The notes: a model not told the origin generated them from the sequence alone. 64,000 nucleotides of DNA from Solibacillus sp. FSL K6-1523 (GCF_038005225.1 NZ_JBBOSU010000001.1:1166001-1230000), one strand, 5' to 3'. Positions 45,208-55,024 are shown, numbered from the stretch's first letter. A program made the numbers and translations.

Positions 45208-46005
45208 ATGGCAGAGTCGCTAAAAATTGATTCACTCACATTAAGTTATGGCACAGAGCCTATTATAGAAAATTTAAATTTAACGATACCTATGAATGAG
45301 ATTAGTGTATTAATTGGTGCAAACGGTTGTGGGAAATCGACGCTCCTACGTTCGCTCGCCCGCCTATTAAAACCAAAGCAAGGTGCCGTGTTATTGGATG
45401 GAAAAAATATATTTGAATTATCGACAAAGGATGTTGCGAAAAAGCTATCTATCCTACCACAATCGCCAATCGCACCAGAAGGTTTAACGGTGCTACAGTT
45501 GGTGAAACAAGGTCGATACCCTCATCAAACTTGGCGTAAACAATGGACTGAAAAAGATGAGAAAATTGTACTCGATGCCATTAAAGCGACAGGGATGATT
45601 GATTTACAACATAAAAATATAGATGAATTATCAGGAGGCCAACGACAAAGAGCTTGGATTGCGATGACTTTGGCACAAGATACAGATATCATTTTATTAG
45701 ATGAACCTACAACTTATTTGGATTTAACGCATCAAATTGAAATTTTGGATTTATTGTTCGAGTTAAATGAAACACAAAACCGTACAATCATAATGGTATT
45801 GCATGATATTAATTTAGCATGTCGATATGCAGATCATATTATTACAGTAAAGAATCGCACAGTATTTAAACAAGGGAAACCAGAGGATATAATGGTAGAA
45901 GATCTTGTAGAGAATGTTTTTGATATGAAATGTAAAATCATTGCAGATCCAATCTTTGGTACACCTATGTGTTTACCATATGGAAAAGGTCGCATTATAA
46001 AATAA
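45208..46005 (+). CDS. Siderophore ABC transporter ATP-binding protein
   Basis: The 265-residue ATPase has Walker A GANGCGKST near residue 38, signature LSGGQRQRAWIAMTLA near 143, Walker B IILLDEPTTYLD near 166 and an H-loop in VLHDINLACRYADHI. It is a FecE/FhuC/YusV-type subunit that powers the two permeases. It completes an uptake system with lipoprotein, permeases, ATPase and a FhuF-like reductase. No siderophore synthesis genes are present, so the substrate may be made elsewhere or by other organisms. Confidence 0.93.
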   Translation: MAESLKIDSLTLSYGTEPIIENLNLTIPMNEISVLIGANGCGKSTLLRSLARLLKPKQGAVLLDGKNIFELSTKDVAKKLSILPQSPIAPEGLTVLQLVKQGRYPHQTWRKQWTEKDEKIVLDAIKATGMIDLQHKNIDELSGGQRQRAWIAMTLAQDTDIILLDEPTTYLDLTHQIEILDLLFELNETQNRTIIMVLHDINLACRYADHIITVKNRTVFKQGKPEDIMVEDLVENVFDMKCKIIADPIFGTPMCLPYGKGRIIK

Positions 46006-46142
46006 TAGTAAAAAGTTCTATGAAAAAGTAATACTATTTTTTCAAAACTTCATTGGATGATGAGCCGAGTGCAGTATTATTAAACATATTTTAAACAACA
46101 AAAATGAATGAATTGTACAACTTATCACAAAAAAAGCGAAAC

Positions 46143-46192
46143 AAAAAGGCAGAATTTAATCTACACATTTTGTAGATTAAATCTGCCTTTTT
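46143..46192 (-). terminator. Terminator of SLH-M13 peptidase 2
   Basis: This is nearly the same hairpin as at 37531-37582 (arms containing GGCAGAATTTAATCTACA and TGTAGATTAAATCTGCC). It also faces the end of the siderophore ATPase gene and may act in both directions. Confidence 0.85.
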
Positions 46193-46229
46193 GCCTTTTA
46201 AACTGTAAGGACATTTCCTGTTCTAATTT

Positions 46230-48581
46230 TCACCAAAGAGAAACGCGATCTTCTGGAGCTACATACATCCCATCTCCAGGTTCAATTCCATACGTTTCAT
46301 AAAATTGCGGGAAGTTCACAATCGTACGGTTTACCCGAATTTTATTGGCGGAATGGACATCATTTTTGCTCAAAATCGCGGTTACTTCTTTTGTCGATGT
46401 GGATTTCCATATTTCTGCATTGCGTTTGAAATAGGCTTTATAATCCGGATTGCTCATTTTGGATACAACTTGCAGGGAAGCCGCCATTCCCCCTAAATCT
46501 GCGACATTTTCACTTAATGTAAGCTGACCGTCGCTCGATACACCTGGAATAATCTCAATATCATTATAGAACGCAATCAGTTCCTCATTTTTCTCCTTAA
46601 ATTTCTTAAAGTCCTCGTCAGTCCACCAGTTATTCGCATTGCCATTTTCATCGTATGCAGAGCCATTGTTATCAAATGCATGGCTAATTTCATGACCAAT
46701 GACCATGCCAATTGCACCATAGTTTTCTTCAGGTTTCGCGTGAATATCATAGAAAGGTGCTTGGAGAATACCAGCAGGGAATGTAATTTCATTATTTAAT
46801 GGATTGTAGTAAGCATTTACGGTATATACGCTCATGCCCCATTCTGTTCGATCTACTGGTTTTCCTAGCTTGGCTTTAATGTCATCAGAGTATGCTTTTG
46901 TTACGGCAATCGTATTCGAAAACAGCGAACCACCATCCTCATATGTCTTGATCGCTACTTGATCTAATGTTGTATCCCACTTATCTGGGTAACCAATTTT
47001 AACATTCATTGTATCCAGCTTTTTAATGGCTTTCGCTTTCGTTGTTTCGGACATCCAATCGAGGGATTTAATTCTTTCCTCATACGTAGCGATTAACGCG
47101 TCTACCATTTGTTCTACATCTTTTTTCGCGTTTGATGAAAAATATTCTTTAGTAAACATTTGCTCCAAATATCCGCTCATTGTGCTCGTTGTTAAGGATA
47201 CTGCAATTTCTTGCTCTGTTTTTTCTCCTGTAATGCCGTATAATGTTGCGGAAAATTCATTCGCTGCATCTTTGAAATCAGTAGACAACAAGCTGCCTGT
47301 TGCCTTAAGCAGTTGCACTTTGGCGTAAGCTTTAAGCACATCAATATTCGTTTCATTAAGGAATTCCGCGCCTTTTTGAGCTAGCTTCACATCAAATACA
47401 ATCACTTGATCAACACTGTCAAGTTTCAACGATTTCAAAACTTTCTTCATATCTACTGTTTTGAATAGGTCATCGAATTGTTCGATTGCAAAAGGGTTAT
47501 AGTATTGATTGACGTCACTTTGTTCATGCGGTTCAAGCGATACAGAAGCTAAACTTTTTTCCATTCCATAGATTTCTTCGGCAAGTGCTTGTGCAGTAGA
47601 ATCTGCCTCACCTGATAGCTTGAGAAGTGTGGTCATATATAAAATATAGGCTTTTTTCGTATCGGAATTTTCCGTTACGTAACTGTTCTTATCTAGGCCA
47701 GTAGCCAATCCAGTATAATACAAAGCATGTTCGCTGCTGTTTTTTGCATCGTTCATAATGGCAAAATCGAATAATGAGTTTATCCCTAATTCACTTTCTA
47801 ATGTAAGATCTGCCTGAATGAGCTCATCAAGTGTTTTGGCCTCGTCAATTGTCTTTATATATTTTTGAATGGGCTTAATTCCTTGTTTATTTCGATTTTT
47901 TGTATCTAATGCTGTGGCATAGAAGTCGGTAATTTTTTGTTCTTTCGTTCCGGTTGCAAATTTTTTGCCCGCAAGCTCATCGATTATTTTTTCTAATTTA
48001 TCGCTATTTTGTTTTTGCAGCTCGGAAAATACGCCACTCTTACGTTCACCAGCTGCAATTGTCGAATGATTTAGCCAATCTTTATTCATTGCTTCATAAA
48101 AATCATCATTTAAATGGGAGCCTTCTAGTGTCCATATTCTAGCAATAATGTTTTGGAGTTCATCGATTGTCATTGTGTCATTTGCGCCTAATGCACCATC
48201 CGAGTTAGCCGTCAATACGCCTGCTTTTGCCAATTTATCAATATCTCTCTTAGCCCAAGCAGGTACATCGGTAAACTTGATGCCGAATGTGCCCCTGCGC
48301 AAATCATTTCCGACAGGTTTTGGTAAATTACCGAATGCTCGACTTAACATGACTAAAGCTTCAACCTTTTTTACAGGCTCATGTTCTCTTAAATCTCCAT
48401 TTTCAGAGCCTTTCATAACGCTTTCTTTATTAATACCTAACCGATAAGCTTCTGTAGCTTTCAACAAAGTTTCAACAATCTCTCCTCTTGTCGCGGTTGG
48501 AGATTTTTCAGCGGCATCCATCGTCATGCTAGAGGAGAGAGCTATTAGTATGACCGTAAGTAAAGATAAAAACTTCTTCAT
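46230..48581 (-). CDS. SLH-domain M13 metallopeptidase 2
   Basis: The 783-residue paralogue of the gene at 37613 has the same strand and domain order: signal peptide, SLH repeats (ATRGEIVETLLKATEAY; FTDVPAWAKRDIDKLAKAGVL) and M13 catalytic domain. HEISH lies near residue 630 and ENVADLGG about 65 residues later. Differences cluster in the SLH and middle part; the catalytic third is almost unchanged, and both copies look functional. The ATG at 48581 has a GGAGCAAG-like site. Copy and terminator appear to have been duplicated together. Confidence 0.92.
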   Translation of the reverse strand: MKKFLSLLTVILIALSSSMTMDAAEKSPTATRGEIVETLLKATEAYRLGINKESVMKGSENGDLREHEPVKKVEALVMLSRAFGNLPKPVGNDLRRGTFGIKFTDVPAWAKRDIDKLAKAGVLTANSDGALGANDTMTIDELQNIIARIWTLEGSHLNDDFYEAMNKDWLNHSTIAAGERKSGVFSELQKQNSDKLEKIIDELAGKKFATGTKEQKITDFYATALDTKNRNKQGIKPIQKYIKTIDEAKTLDELIQADLTLESELGINSLFDFAIMNDAKNSSEHALYYTGLATGLDKNSYVTENSDTKKAYILYMTTLLKLSGEADSTAQALAEEIYGMEKSLASVSLEPHEQSDVNQYYNPFAIEQFDDLFKTVDMKKVLKSLKLDSVDQVIVFDVKLAQKGAEFLNETNIDVLKAYAKVQLLKATGSLLSTDFKDAANEFSATLYGITGEKTEQEIAVSLTTSTMSGYLEQMFTKEYFSSNAKKDVEQMVDALIATYEERIKSLDWMSETTKAKAIKKLDTMNVKIGYPDKWDTTLDQVAIKTYEDGGSLFSNTIAVTKAYSDDIKAKLGKPVDRTEWGMSVYTVNAYYNPLNNEITFPAGILQAPFYDIHAKPEENYGAIGMVIGHEISHAFDNNGSAYDENGNANNWWTDEDFKKFKEKNEELIAFYNDIEIIPGVSSDGQLTLSENVADLGGMAASLQVVSKMSNPDYKAYFKRNAEIWKSTSTKEVTAILSKNDVHSANKIRVNRTIVNFPQFYETYGIEPGDGMYVAPEDRVSLW

Positions 48582-48801
48582 TTTCTTGCTCCTTTACAGA
48601 TTAATATATTTATTATGAGATGAATTAAAGTTTTTATAAGGTGAAAAATGAAGGGAATTAGGCGTATTTTTACAGTGATTTTAAGGGCATCAACTTTAAT
48701 TACCAACTTTGATAGAAAAATCTTGGCTTATCACCTTGTGGTAAATATAGTAAAATAAAGATGGCAATGGTAGAATCCATTTGATAAAATTAGTGCATAA
48801 G
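48582..48801. other. Divergent control region between peptidase 2 and MFS gene
   Basis: The stretch is AT-rich with no open frame of interest. Poly-A/T tracts and TATAGTAAAATAAAG near 48748 could hold promoters, but no pair of good -35 and -10 boxes stands out. Confidence 0.3.
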
Positions 48802-48864
48802 GCGAAAACTTTACTCGTGGTTTGTCTCAACAACAATGACGATATGTGAGTTTTCGCTTTTTTC
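48802..48864 (+). terminator. Attenuator-like terminator in the MFS leader
   Basis: GCGAAAACT (48802-48810) pairs with AGTTTTCGC (48849-48857), followed by TTTTTT. No plus-strand gene lies upstream for several hundred bases, so this hairpin probably interrupts the leader of the MFS gene at 48926. Confidence 0.55.
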
Positions 48865-48925
48865 TATCTTATAGTGGAAAATTCCATATTGTCATCTATT
48901 TTTATAATTCGCTTGGGGGGATCGT

Positions 48926-50119
48926 ATGATTCAAGGTTCTTGGAGAGCATTGCTATGGATTGGCTTATCACAACTATGCGCTTTAAGCTTATGGTATAGC
49001 GCTTCAGTAATTGCACCTGAACTAATTGAAAATTGGAATCTTAGCTCGAATTCAGAAGCTTGGCTTTCTGCAGCTGTTCCTATTGGATTTGTAATAGGCG
49101 CATTATTTAGTTCCTATTTTGGGATTGCTGACCGCTTTAATCCCCGAAAAATTTTGGCGCTTTCCGCATTGTTAGGTGCACTATTGAATGTATTATTAAT
49201 TACAGTCGATTCCGGCTTTTTCGGTATTTTACTAAGGATATTAACGGGAATCACTCTCGCTGGTGTATACCCAATAGCTGTAAAAATTATATCAGAATGG
49301 TTTCCTAGAAAACGTGGTTTAGCAATGGGAATCTTAATTGCGGCGCTAACATTAGGCTCATCATTACCCCATTTTATTGTCATGTTCTTTTCTTCAGTAA
49401 ATTGGAAAATCGTTATCATTTGTAGCTCAGTATTAGCTTTAGTATCATCTTTCATTGTCTCGTTTATTTTAGAAGATGCCCCAGTAAAATCAAAAAAATT
49501 ACCGTTCTCTTTAAAAGTAATTAAAAAAGTAGTGATGAATAAACCGGTAATGCTTGCGAATTACGGCTACTTCGGCCATATGTGGGAATTGTATGCGGTG
49601 TGGACATGGCTTCCCGCATTTTTGACTGCTAGTTTTTTAACTTATTCACCAGAAATTCCTCATTGGTTCATTGCATTATCATCTTTTGTGTCAATAGGAA
49701 TTGCAGGAGGGATTGGGTCTGTTGTCGGTGGGGTAATCTCAGATAAAATCGGTAGAGCGAATTTAACGATTCTTTCCATGTTTATTAGTGCAATCTGTTC
49801 GATTATAATAGGTTTTACATTTGGACAATTTATTTGGGTAACTTTAATCATCTCCATTATTTGGGGAGTGTCTGTCATAGCTGATTCCGCCCAATTTTCT
49901 GCAGCAGTTTCAGAAATTGCTGATGTTGAATATGTAGGTACAGCCCTTACTTTTCAAATGTGTATCGGTTTCCTCATTACGATATTCTCTATCAATTTAA
50001 TCCCTATTATTCAGAGAATAGTTGGTTGGGAGTGGGTCTTTTCAATATTAGCGATTGGACCTATTGTTGGAATGATCACGATGGTCAAATTTAGACGTTA
50101 CGAATTTAATAAAAAATAA
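48926..50119 (+). CDS. MFS transporter
   Basis: The 397-residue protein has about twelve transmembrane helices. MFS features include ADRFNPRKILALSALLGALLN (loop 2-3 motif A variant) near residue 69, AGVYPIAVKIISEWFPRKRGLAMG near 115 and SDKIGRANLTILSMF near 273. The family resembles uncharacterised nitrate/sugar-like or drug efflux-like transporters; the substrate is unknown. The ATG at 48926 has TTGGGGGGA upstream. A LysR regulator follows after 33 bases on the same strand. Confidence 0.87.
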   Translation: MIQGSWRALLWIGLSQLCALSLWYSASVIAPELIENWNLSSNSEAWLSAAVPIGFVIGALFSSYFGIADRFNPRKILALSALLGALLNVLLITVDSGFFGILLRILTGITLAGVYPIAVKIISEWFPRKRGLAMGILIAALTLGSSLPHFIVMFFSSVNWKIVIICSSVLALVSSFIVSFILEDAPVKSKKLPFSLKVIKKVVMNKPVMLANYGYFGHMWELYAVWTWLPAFLTASFLTYSPEIPHWFIALSSFVSIGIAGGIGSVVGGVISDKIGRANLTILSMFISAICSIIIGFTFGQFIWVTLIISIIWGVSVIADSAQFSAAVSEIADVEYVGTALTFQMCIGFLITIFSINLIPIIQRIVGWEWVFSILAIGPIVGMITMVKFRRYEFNKK

Positions 50120-50152
50120 TAAAGAAATTTTCATTAAAAGGATTGAAGGAAT

Positions 50153-51076
50153 ATGGAATTGCGTCATTTAGAATATTTTTTAATGGTTAGTAAGGAACTA
50201 CATTTCACAAAAGCAGCTGAAAAATTAGGCATCTCCCAACCGACTTTAAGTCATCAAATTAAAATGCTTGAAAAAGAGGTAGGTTATTCATTGTTTAATC
50301 GTATTGGCAAGAAAATTGAGCTGACAATGGTAGGGGAAATTGTTCAGCAAGAAGCATTGAATATTCAAAGTACCATTCAAAGTATGTCTTCTCAAATTGA
50401 AGCATTTTCGAAAGTAGAAATAGGAGAATTGAAAATAGCCGTGTTACCTGGGGAAATAACGGATTTAGTGTCTACTTTATGTATACAATTTAACAAGCTT
50501 TATCCGAATATTAAATTATTCATCGAAACGACAGATCAAGTTGAAAAGGCTGTTCTGGAAAATCGAGCTGATTTTGGTATTGGCTTTCACCTTAATGCAA
50601 ATGATCTATTGCAAGTAACGAAGCTGTATGATGAGGAATTTTATTTGATTAGTAATCAAAACAATGGGGAACGAAAAATCGCATTTTCTTCGATTTTAGA
50701 TGAACCGCTTATTTTATTTCCTACTATGCACCAGTGTAGAAAATTACTTAATAAAACGAGCGCTGATATCGGGATGCAATTAGAGCCTATTGTGGAAACG
50801 TCTAGTATTAAGTCTATCTTGAATTTAGTTCGAAATGGTGTAGGACGTAGCGTTGTCTCGCGCACATTGTACGAGTTTTATGATACGGAAGATTTATTTT
50901 TCCAACCGATTGAAAACCCAACTTTAACGAGGGCAGTTAATCTCGTCATGAAAAAGGATTGCTTTATTAATTATGCAGCACGTGAATATATAAAATTATT
51001 AGTACGTGAAATCGAAAAGCTTCATTTTGAAATCGAAAAAGATGCGATGAATTGTTTAGCACGTTTTGTATTATAG
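50153..51076 (+). CDS. LysR-family transcriptional regulator
   Basis: The 307-residue regulator has the N-terminal helix-turn-helix ELRHLEYFLMVSKELHFTKAAEKLGISQPTLSHQIKMLEKEVGYSLF and an effector-binding domain of periplasmic-binding-protein fold (about 90-295). It is closest in pattern to CynR/CbbR-like members. The ATG at 50153 has AAAGGATTGAAGGAA upstream. It is probably cotranscribed with the MFS gene and may control it or the CoA-transferase at 51203. Confidence 0.92.
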   Translation: MELRHLEYFLMVSKELHFTKAAEKLGISQPTLSHQIKMLEKEVGYSLFNRIGKKIELTMVGEIVQQEALNIQSTIQSMSSQIEAFSKVEIGELKIAVLPGEITDLVSTLCIQFNKLYPNIKLFIETTDQVEKAVLENRADFGIGFHLNANDLLQVTKLYDEEFYLISNQNNGERKIAFSSILDEPLILFPTMHQCRKLLNKTSADIGMQLEPIVETSSIKSILNLVRNGVGRSVVSRTLYEFYDTEDLFFQPIENPTLTRAVNLVMKKDCFINYAAREYIKLLVREIEKLHFEIEKDAMNCLARFVL

Positions 51077-51202
51077 TTTTTATCTATCATTATCATAGAA
51101 ATAACGGAATAGACGAATGATAACTTGCTCTTTACAATGTAGACAAGTCAACTATGAGGTTAAAAAATGTTGCGATAAAAATCTAATTCGGGGTGATTGA
51201 TA

Positions 51203-52723
51203 ATGGGAAAAGATTTAAATCAATTAATTAGAAATAAAGCGTTTTTAGACAAAATTGTTTCGGCTGAGGAAGCGGCTTCTTGGATTGAAGATGGAATGAA
51301 TCTTGGGATGAGTGGGTTTACACTTTTTGGGGAGCCAAAAGAATTTCCACTTGCACTTTCTAAGCGTGGAGAAAATGAAGATTTCAAAATTAATTTATAT
51401 ACGGGCGCTTCATTAGGACCAACTGCTGACCAATCAATGGCTGAAGCGGGCATTATTAACTTGCGTGTTCCATATCAAGGCAATGCTGTTATGCGCGGGA
51501 AAATCAATGCGGGTGAAATCGGTTATATTGATCAACATTTATCGCACACAGCAGAAGAGGTAAGAAAAGGGTCATTAGGAAACATTGATTATGCCATTAT
51601 CGAAGCGGCTGCTATTACGGAAGAAGGCTATATTATTCCAACTGGTTCGGTTGGGAATTCACCAATCTTTGTAGAAAAAGCAGATAACGTAATTATTGAA
51701 TTAAACATGACTGCACCGAAAGCATATGAAGGGCTTCACGATATTTTTGTGCTGAAAGAGCAAGGCGAGCGTAGAGAAATTCCACTATACAAAGTGTCTG
51801 ATCGAATTGGAGAAATTGGCATTAAAGTGGATCCAAGCAAAGTAAAAGGCATTATTTTATCGGAACAACCTGATATTCCATCTCCATTATTTGAGCCAAA
51901 TGAAGAAACACAGCAAATCGCCGATAACTTATTAGCCTTTTTAGCGGGTGAAGTGGAAGCAGGGAAATTGCCGCAATCATTAGCGCCATTACAATCTGGT
52001 GTAGGATCTGTTGCGAATGCCGTTTTAAATGGGATGAAGGATTCTCAATTCAAGGATATCGAAGTGTTTTCGGAAGTATTACAAGACGGCATTTTTGACT
52101 TAATTGATGCGGGTGTCGTTAAATTTGCAGTTGGTACAGCGTTCTCGCTTTCTAAAAAGCGTGTAGAAACACTAGCGGAAGATTTAGAAAAGTATAGTGG
52201 GAAAATTTTGTTCAGACCTCAGGAAGTTTCGAATCATCCAGAAGTGATTCGTCGATTAGGTATTATTTCATTTAATACAGCGTTAGAAGTGGATATTTAC
52301 GGAAATGTAAACTCAACACATGTAAGCGGCACAAAAATTATGAATGGCATTGGTGGATCTGGGGATTTTGCGCGTAACGCTAGAATTACAATTTTTGTAA
52401 CATCATCTTTAGCGAAAAATGGCGCAGTGTCAGCGATTGTACCTTTCGTATCGCATATAGACCATACCGAGCATGATGTAGATGTCATTGTAACAGAACA
52501 AGGATATGCGGATCTTCGCGGACTTCCACCAGTGAAGCGAGCAGAAAAGCTAATTGAAATCGCACATCCGACGTATAGATCGCAATTACGCGCTTATTTT
52601 GAAGAGGCAAAAGAGAAAGTGGGCGGCCAGACACCTCACATTCTTGAAAAGGCATTTGCATTCCATACAAACTTAAAAGAAAAAGGCACGATGTTAAGTG
52701 AAGAGGAAGTAAAAGCAAAATAA
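51203..52723 (+). CDS. Acetyl-CoA hydrolase/CoA-transferase family protein
   Basis: The 506-residue enzyme belongs to the succinyl-CoA:acetate CoA-transferase/acetyl-CoA hydrolase family, which moves CoA between acetate and dicarboxylic acids. Visible features are MSGFTLFGEPKEFPLAL near residue 33, the oxyanion/CoA loop MNGIGGSGDFARNA near 377 and the conserved VIVTEQGYADLRGLPP near 427. The catalytic Glu is expected in the middle region. The ATG at 51203 has GGGGTG 7 bases upstream. No acetate kinase is nearby. Confidence 0.9.
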   Translation: MGKDLNQLIRNKAFLDKIVSAEEAASWIEDGMNLGMSGFTLFGEPKEFPLALSKRGENEDFKINLYTGASLGPTADQSMAEAGIINLRVPYQGNAVMRGKINAGEIGYIDQHLSHTAEEVRKGSLGNIDYAIIEAAAITEEGYIIPTGSVGNSPIFVEKADNVIIELNMTAPKAYEGLHDIFVLKEQGERREIPLYKVSDRIGEIGIKVDPSKVKGIILSEQPDIPSPLFEPNEETQQIADNLLAFLAGEVEAGKLPQSLAPLQSGVGSVANAVLNGMKDSQFKDIEVFSEVLQDGIFDLIDAGVVKFAVGTAFSLSKKRVETLAEDLEKYSGKILFRPQEVSNHPEVIRRLGIISFNTALEVDIYGNVNSTHVSGTKIMNGIGGSGDFARNARITIFVTSSLAKNGAVSAIVPFVSHIDHTEHDVDVIVTEQGYADLRGLPPVKRAEKLIEIAHPTYRSQLRAYFEEAKEKVGGQTPHILEKAFAFHTNLKEKGTMLSEEEVKAK

Positions 52724-52952
52724 ATGAATTTTAGCCTGCTAAAGTAAGTTTTCTCTTTTAGGCGAGTTCAAGCAAATGAGTCGTACAGATGATGTGAGTG
52801 CATATCTGTATGGCTTTTTTGTGTAGATTGTTTTAATTGAACTTATTTTTTAAAAAGGGAAATGGAAAATTTATGTTAAAATCTAAATATGGTATTCGAA
52901 TATTTTTCTTAAACGAACGGGCAGTTTAATAAAATAAAATGGGGGTGAATTT

Positions 52953-53345
52953 TTGAAAAGAAACAAAGTAATAATTTTCATTATATCTGTGATTCTTTTA
53001 TTGTGCTTAGTGTGGATTTTATTTCCTAATAAAAGTGCAGAAGTGAAAAGTTTCACCTATGAGATTGAGGAAAACAATGACGAACTTATTATTGAAGTTA
53101 ATTATCAATTCACTAACAATACAGGCAATTTTAGTTATGCAACTATTGTATTAGACAGTTTTTTTTATCAACGACTTAAGAATCCAGAATCTATTGAACC
53201 CATTTTTTTAAACGGTGGAGTATCTGGTTCTACAAGAATAATTATTAACAAAGAGGACTTAACTTCAGACTTTATTGAATCGTTAAAATCAAAGGAAAGA
53301 AATCCTTTTAATGCTATAAGTATAGGTGAAGAAATTAGTTTGTAA
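52953..53345 (+). CDS. Membrane-anchored unknown protein
   Basis: The 130-residue product has an N-terminal hydrophobic anchor (VIIFIISVILLLCLVWILFP, about 5-25) and an exported domain predicted to be beta-rich (FTYEIEENNDELIIEVNYQFTNNTGNFSYATIVLD). The start is TTG at 52953 behind GGGGGTGAA. It is a single gene with its own terminator between a CoA-transferase and dctP. No family is recognised. Confidence 0.65.
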   Translation: MKRNKVIIFIISVILLLCLVWILFPNKSAEVKSFTYEIEENNDELIIEVNYQFTNNTGNFSYATIVLDSFFYQRLKNPESIEPIFLNGGVSGSTRIIINKEDLTSDFIESLKSKERNPFNAISIGEEISL

Positions 53346-53371
53346 TAACTCAACTAACTTAAGTAATACCG

Positions 53372-53405
53372 AAAAACGCTCAGTAGTTTAAACTGAGCGT
53401 TTTTG
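53372..53405 (+). terminator. Terminator after the unknown anchored protein
   Basis: Arms AAAAACGCTCAGT and ACTGAGCGTTTTT form a strong 13-bp hairpin and a T tail. Confidence 0.85.
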
Positions 53406-53533
53406 CTTGCCATTTACATAGCCAAGTTACTGTTAAAATGTATGTTAATTGGGTTGTTAATTACATTGCTTTTAGGGTTTTTCTCCCCATCAACCGAACC
53501 CGTTAAACAAAACTCATAGCCTTTTTATATTTA

Positions 53534-54787
53534 TTAACCTTTCACAGGCATTGCTTTTGCAGCCATCTCCGCATCGAAATCATTCTCCGATTTAGAAATA
53601 ACGACACATGCAACCCCGTTACCGATTAAGTTTGTTACAGCACGTGCTTCTGACATGAAGCGGTCAACCCCGATTAAAAGAGCGATACCTTCAACTGGTA
53701 CCATTGGGAATGCAGCTAATGTGGCAGCTAACGTGATGAAGCCAGAGCCTGTTACACCAGCAGCCCCTTTAGATGTAATCATGAGTACCCCAAGAAGTGT
53801 CGCAATTTCCAACCATGATAAATCGACACCATATGCTTGTGCGATAAATAACGCGGCCATTGATAAATAAATCGACGTACCATCTAAGTTGAATGAATAG
53901 CCTGTTGGTACGACTAGACCAACAACTTGTTTCCCACAACCCAAATTTTCTAATTTGCGCATCATGGATGGCAATGCGGATTCAGAAGAAGATGTACCAA
54001 TTACGATGAAAATTTCATCTTTAATGTATGCGATAAAACGGAAAATATTGAAACCGAAATATTTTGCGATTGAGCCTAATACAAATACAACGAATAAAAA
54101 CATTGTCAAGTAAACGGCGACCATTAATAGTCCTAATGATTTGAGTGAACCTAAACCAAAGAATCCGATTGTATATGCCATCGCACCGAAAGCCCCGATT
54201 GGCGAAATTTTCATAACCATTCCAACAATTTTGAAGAAAATTTCAGAAACTTGTTCAAAGAATGTGATAACAGGTCGTGTTCGCTCACCTAAAGAAGCAG
54301 TTGCGATACCAAATAAAATCGCTGAGAATAATGTTGGTAGTAAAGCACCTGATGCGATTGCACCGACAAAGTTCTCTGGAATAATATCATAGATGAAGCC
54401 ACCTAAACCAGCCTCACTAGAAGATGCCGCTGCGGATGTAAAGTTTGAAATGTCCGCATCTTGCGCTTTAGAAGTATCAAAACCATCACCAGCATTGATC
54501 AACACAGCTACCATAATCCCGATAGCAAGGGCAATTGTTGACACGATTTCGAAGTAAAGTAATGCTTTACCACCAATCTTCCCAACCTTTTTCATATCAC
54601 CCATACCGCCAATTCCAATAACAACTGTTAAGAAGATAATAGGAGCGATTAACATTTTAATTAGCTTGATGAATAAATCAGCTAGTATTTTTAAGCTTGC
54701 CCCAAATTCAGGCCAAATCGCACCGACGATAATCCCTAAAATGATGGCAATAATAACTTGCACTGTTAAGTTTTTTAGTAATTTCAA
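53534..54787 (-). CDS. dctP: C4-dicarboxylate/glutamate:cation symporter
   Basis: This 417-residue DAACS-family symporter has eight membrane helices plus two re-entrant loops. The serine-rich loop IGTSSSESALPSMMRKLE lies near residue 270 and the substrate/sodium-binding NLDGTSIY near 308. The match to B. subtilis DctP (YdbH), a succinate/fumarate/malate carrier, is supported by the neighbouring dctB-dctS-dctR genes. The start is TTG at 54787 with GGGGG 9 bases upstream. A consensus cre site lies just upstream. Confidence 0.9.
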   Translation of the reverse strand: MKLLKNLTVQVIIAIILGIIVGAIWPEFGASLKILADLFIKLIKMLIAPIIFLTVVIGIGGMGDMKKVGKIGGKALLYFEIVSTIALAIGIMVAVLINAGDGFDTSKAQDADISNFTSAAASSSEAGLGGFIYDIIPENFVGAIASGALLPTLFSAILFGIATASLGERTRPVITFFEQVSEIFFKIVGMVMKISPIGAFGAMAYTIGFFGLGSLKSLGLLMVAVYLTMFLFVVFVLGSIAKYFGFNIFRFIAYIKDEIFIVIGTSSSESALPSMMRKLENLGCGKQVVGLVVPTGYSFNLDGTSIYLSMAALFIAQAYGVDLSWLEIATLLGVLMITSKGAAGVTGSGFITLAATLAAFPMVPVEGIALLIGVDRFMSEARAVTNLIGNGVACVVISKSENDFDAEMAAKAMPVKG

Positions 54788-54814
54788 TATGGTAACCCCC
54801 TGTATGTAGTTTTT

Positions 54815-54828
54815 TGTTACCGTTTACA
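54815..54828 (-). promoter_or_regulatory. cre site upstream of dctP
   Basis: On the minus strand TGTAAACGGTAACA matches the catabolite-responsive-element consensus TGWAANCGNTNWCA at every position. It is 28-41 bases upstream of the dctP start, where CcpA binding would block transcription. Confidence 0.75.
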
Positions 54829-54990
54829 TTTGCAATCATAACGTAAGATTTTTCGAAATATTTATTTTGATAATAAAAAACTTATCGTTCATTTTGTTCA
54901 AAAACTGTTTGAAATCGCGTAAGAGCTAGTCATATAAGGGTTTTTGTTGTTATAATACTGTTTTGGTGTAGGGGTAATTTGTTATAGTAC

Positions 54991-55024
54991 AAAAGAAAAA
55001 ACTACTTATTATTTATAAGTAGTT
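54991..55024 (-). terminator. Terminator after dctB
   Basis: On the minus strand, AACTACTTAT and ATAAGTAGTT around 5 bases are followed by TTTTTTC. It separates dctB from dctP. Confidence 0.8.

Noticed and set aside
48148-48447. Plus-strand frames within the M13 peptidase genes
   Set aside because: They are antisense to long, motif-bearing peptidase genes and occur in both paralogues as mirror readings.
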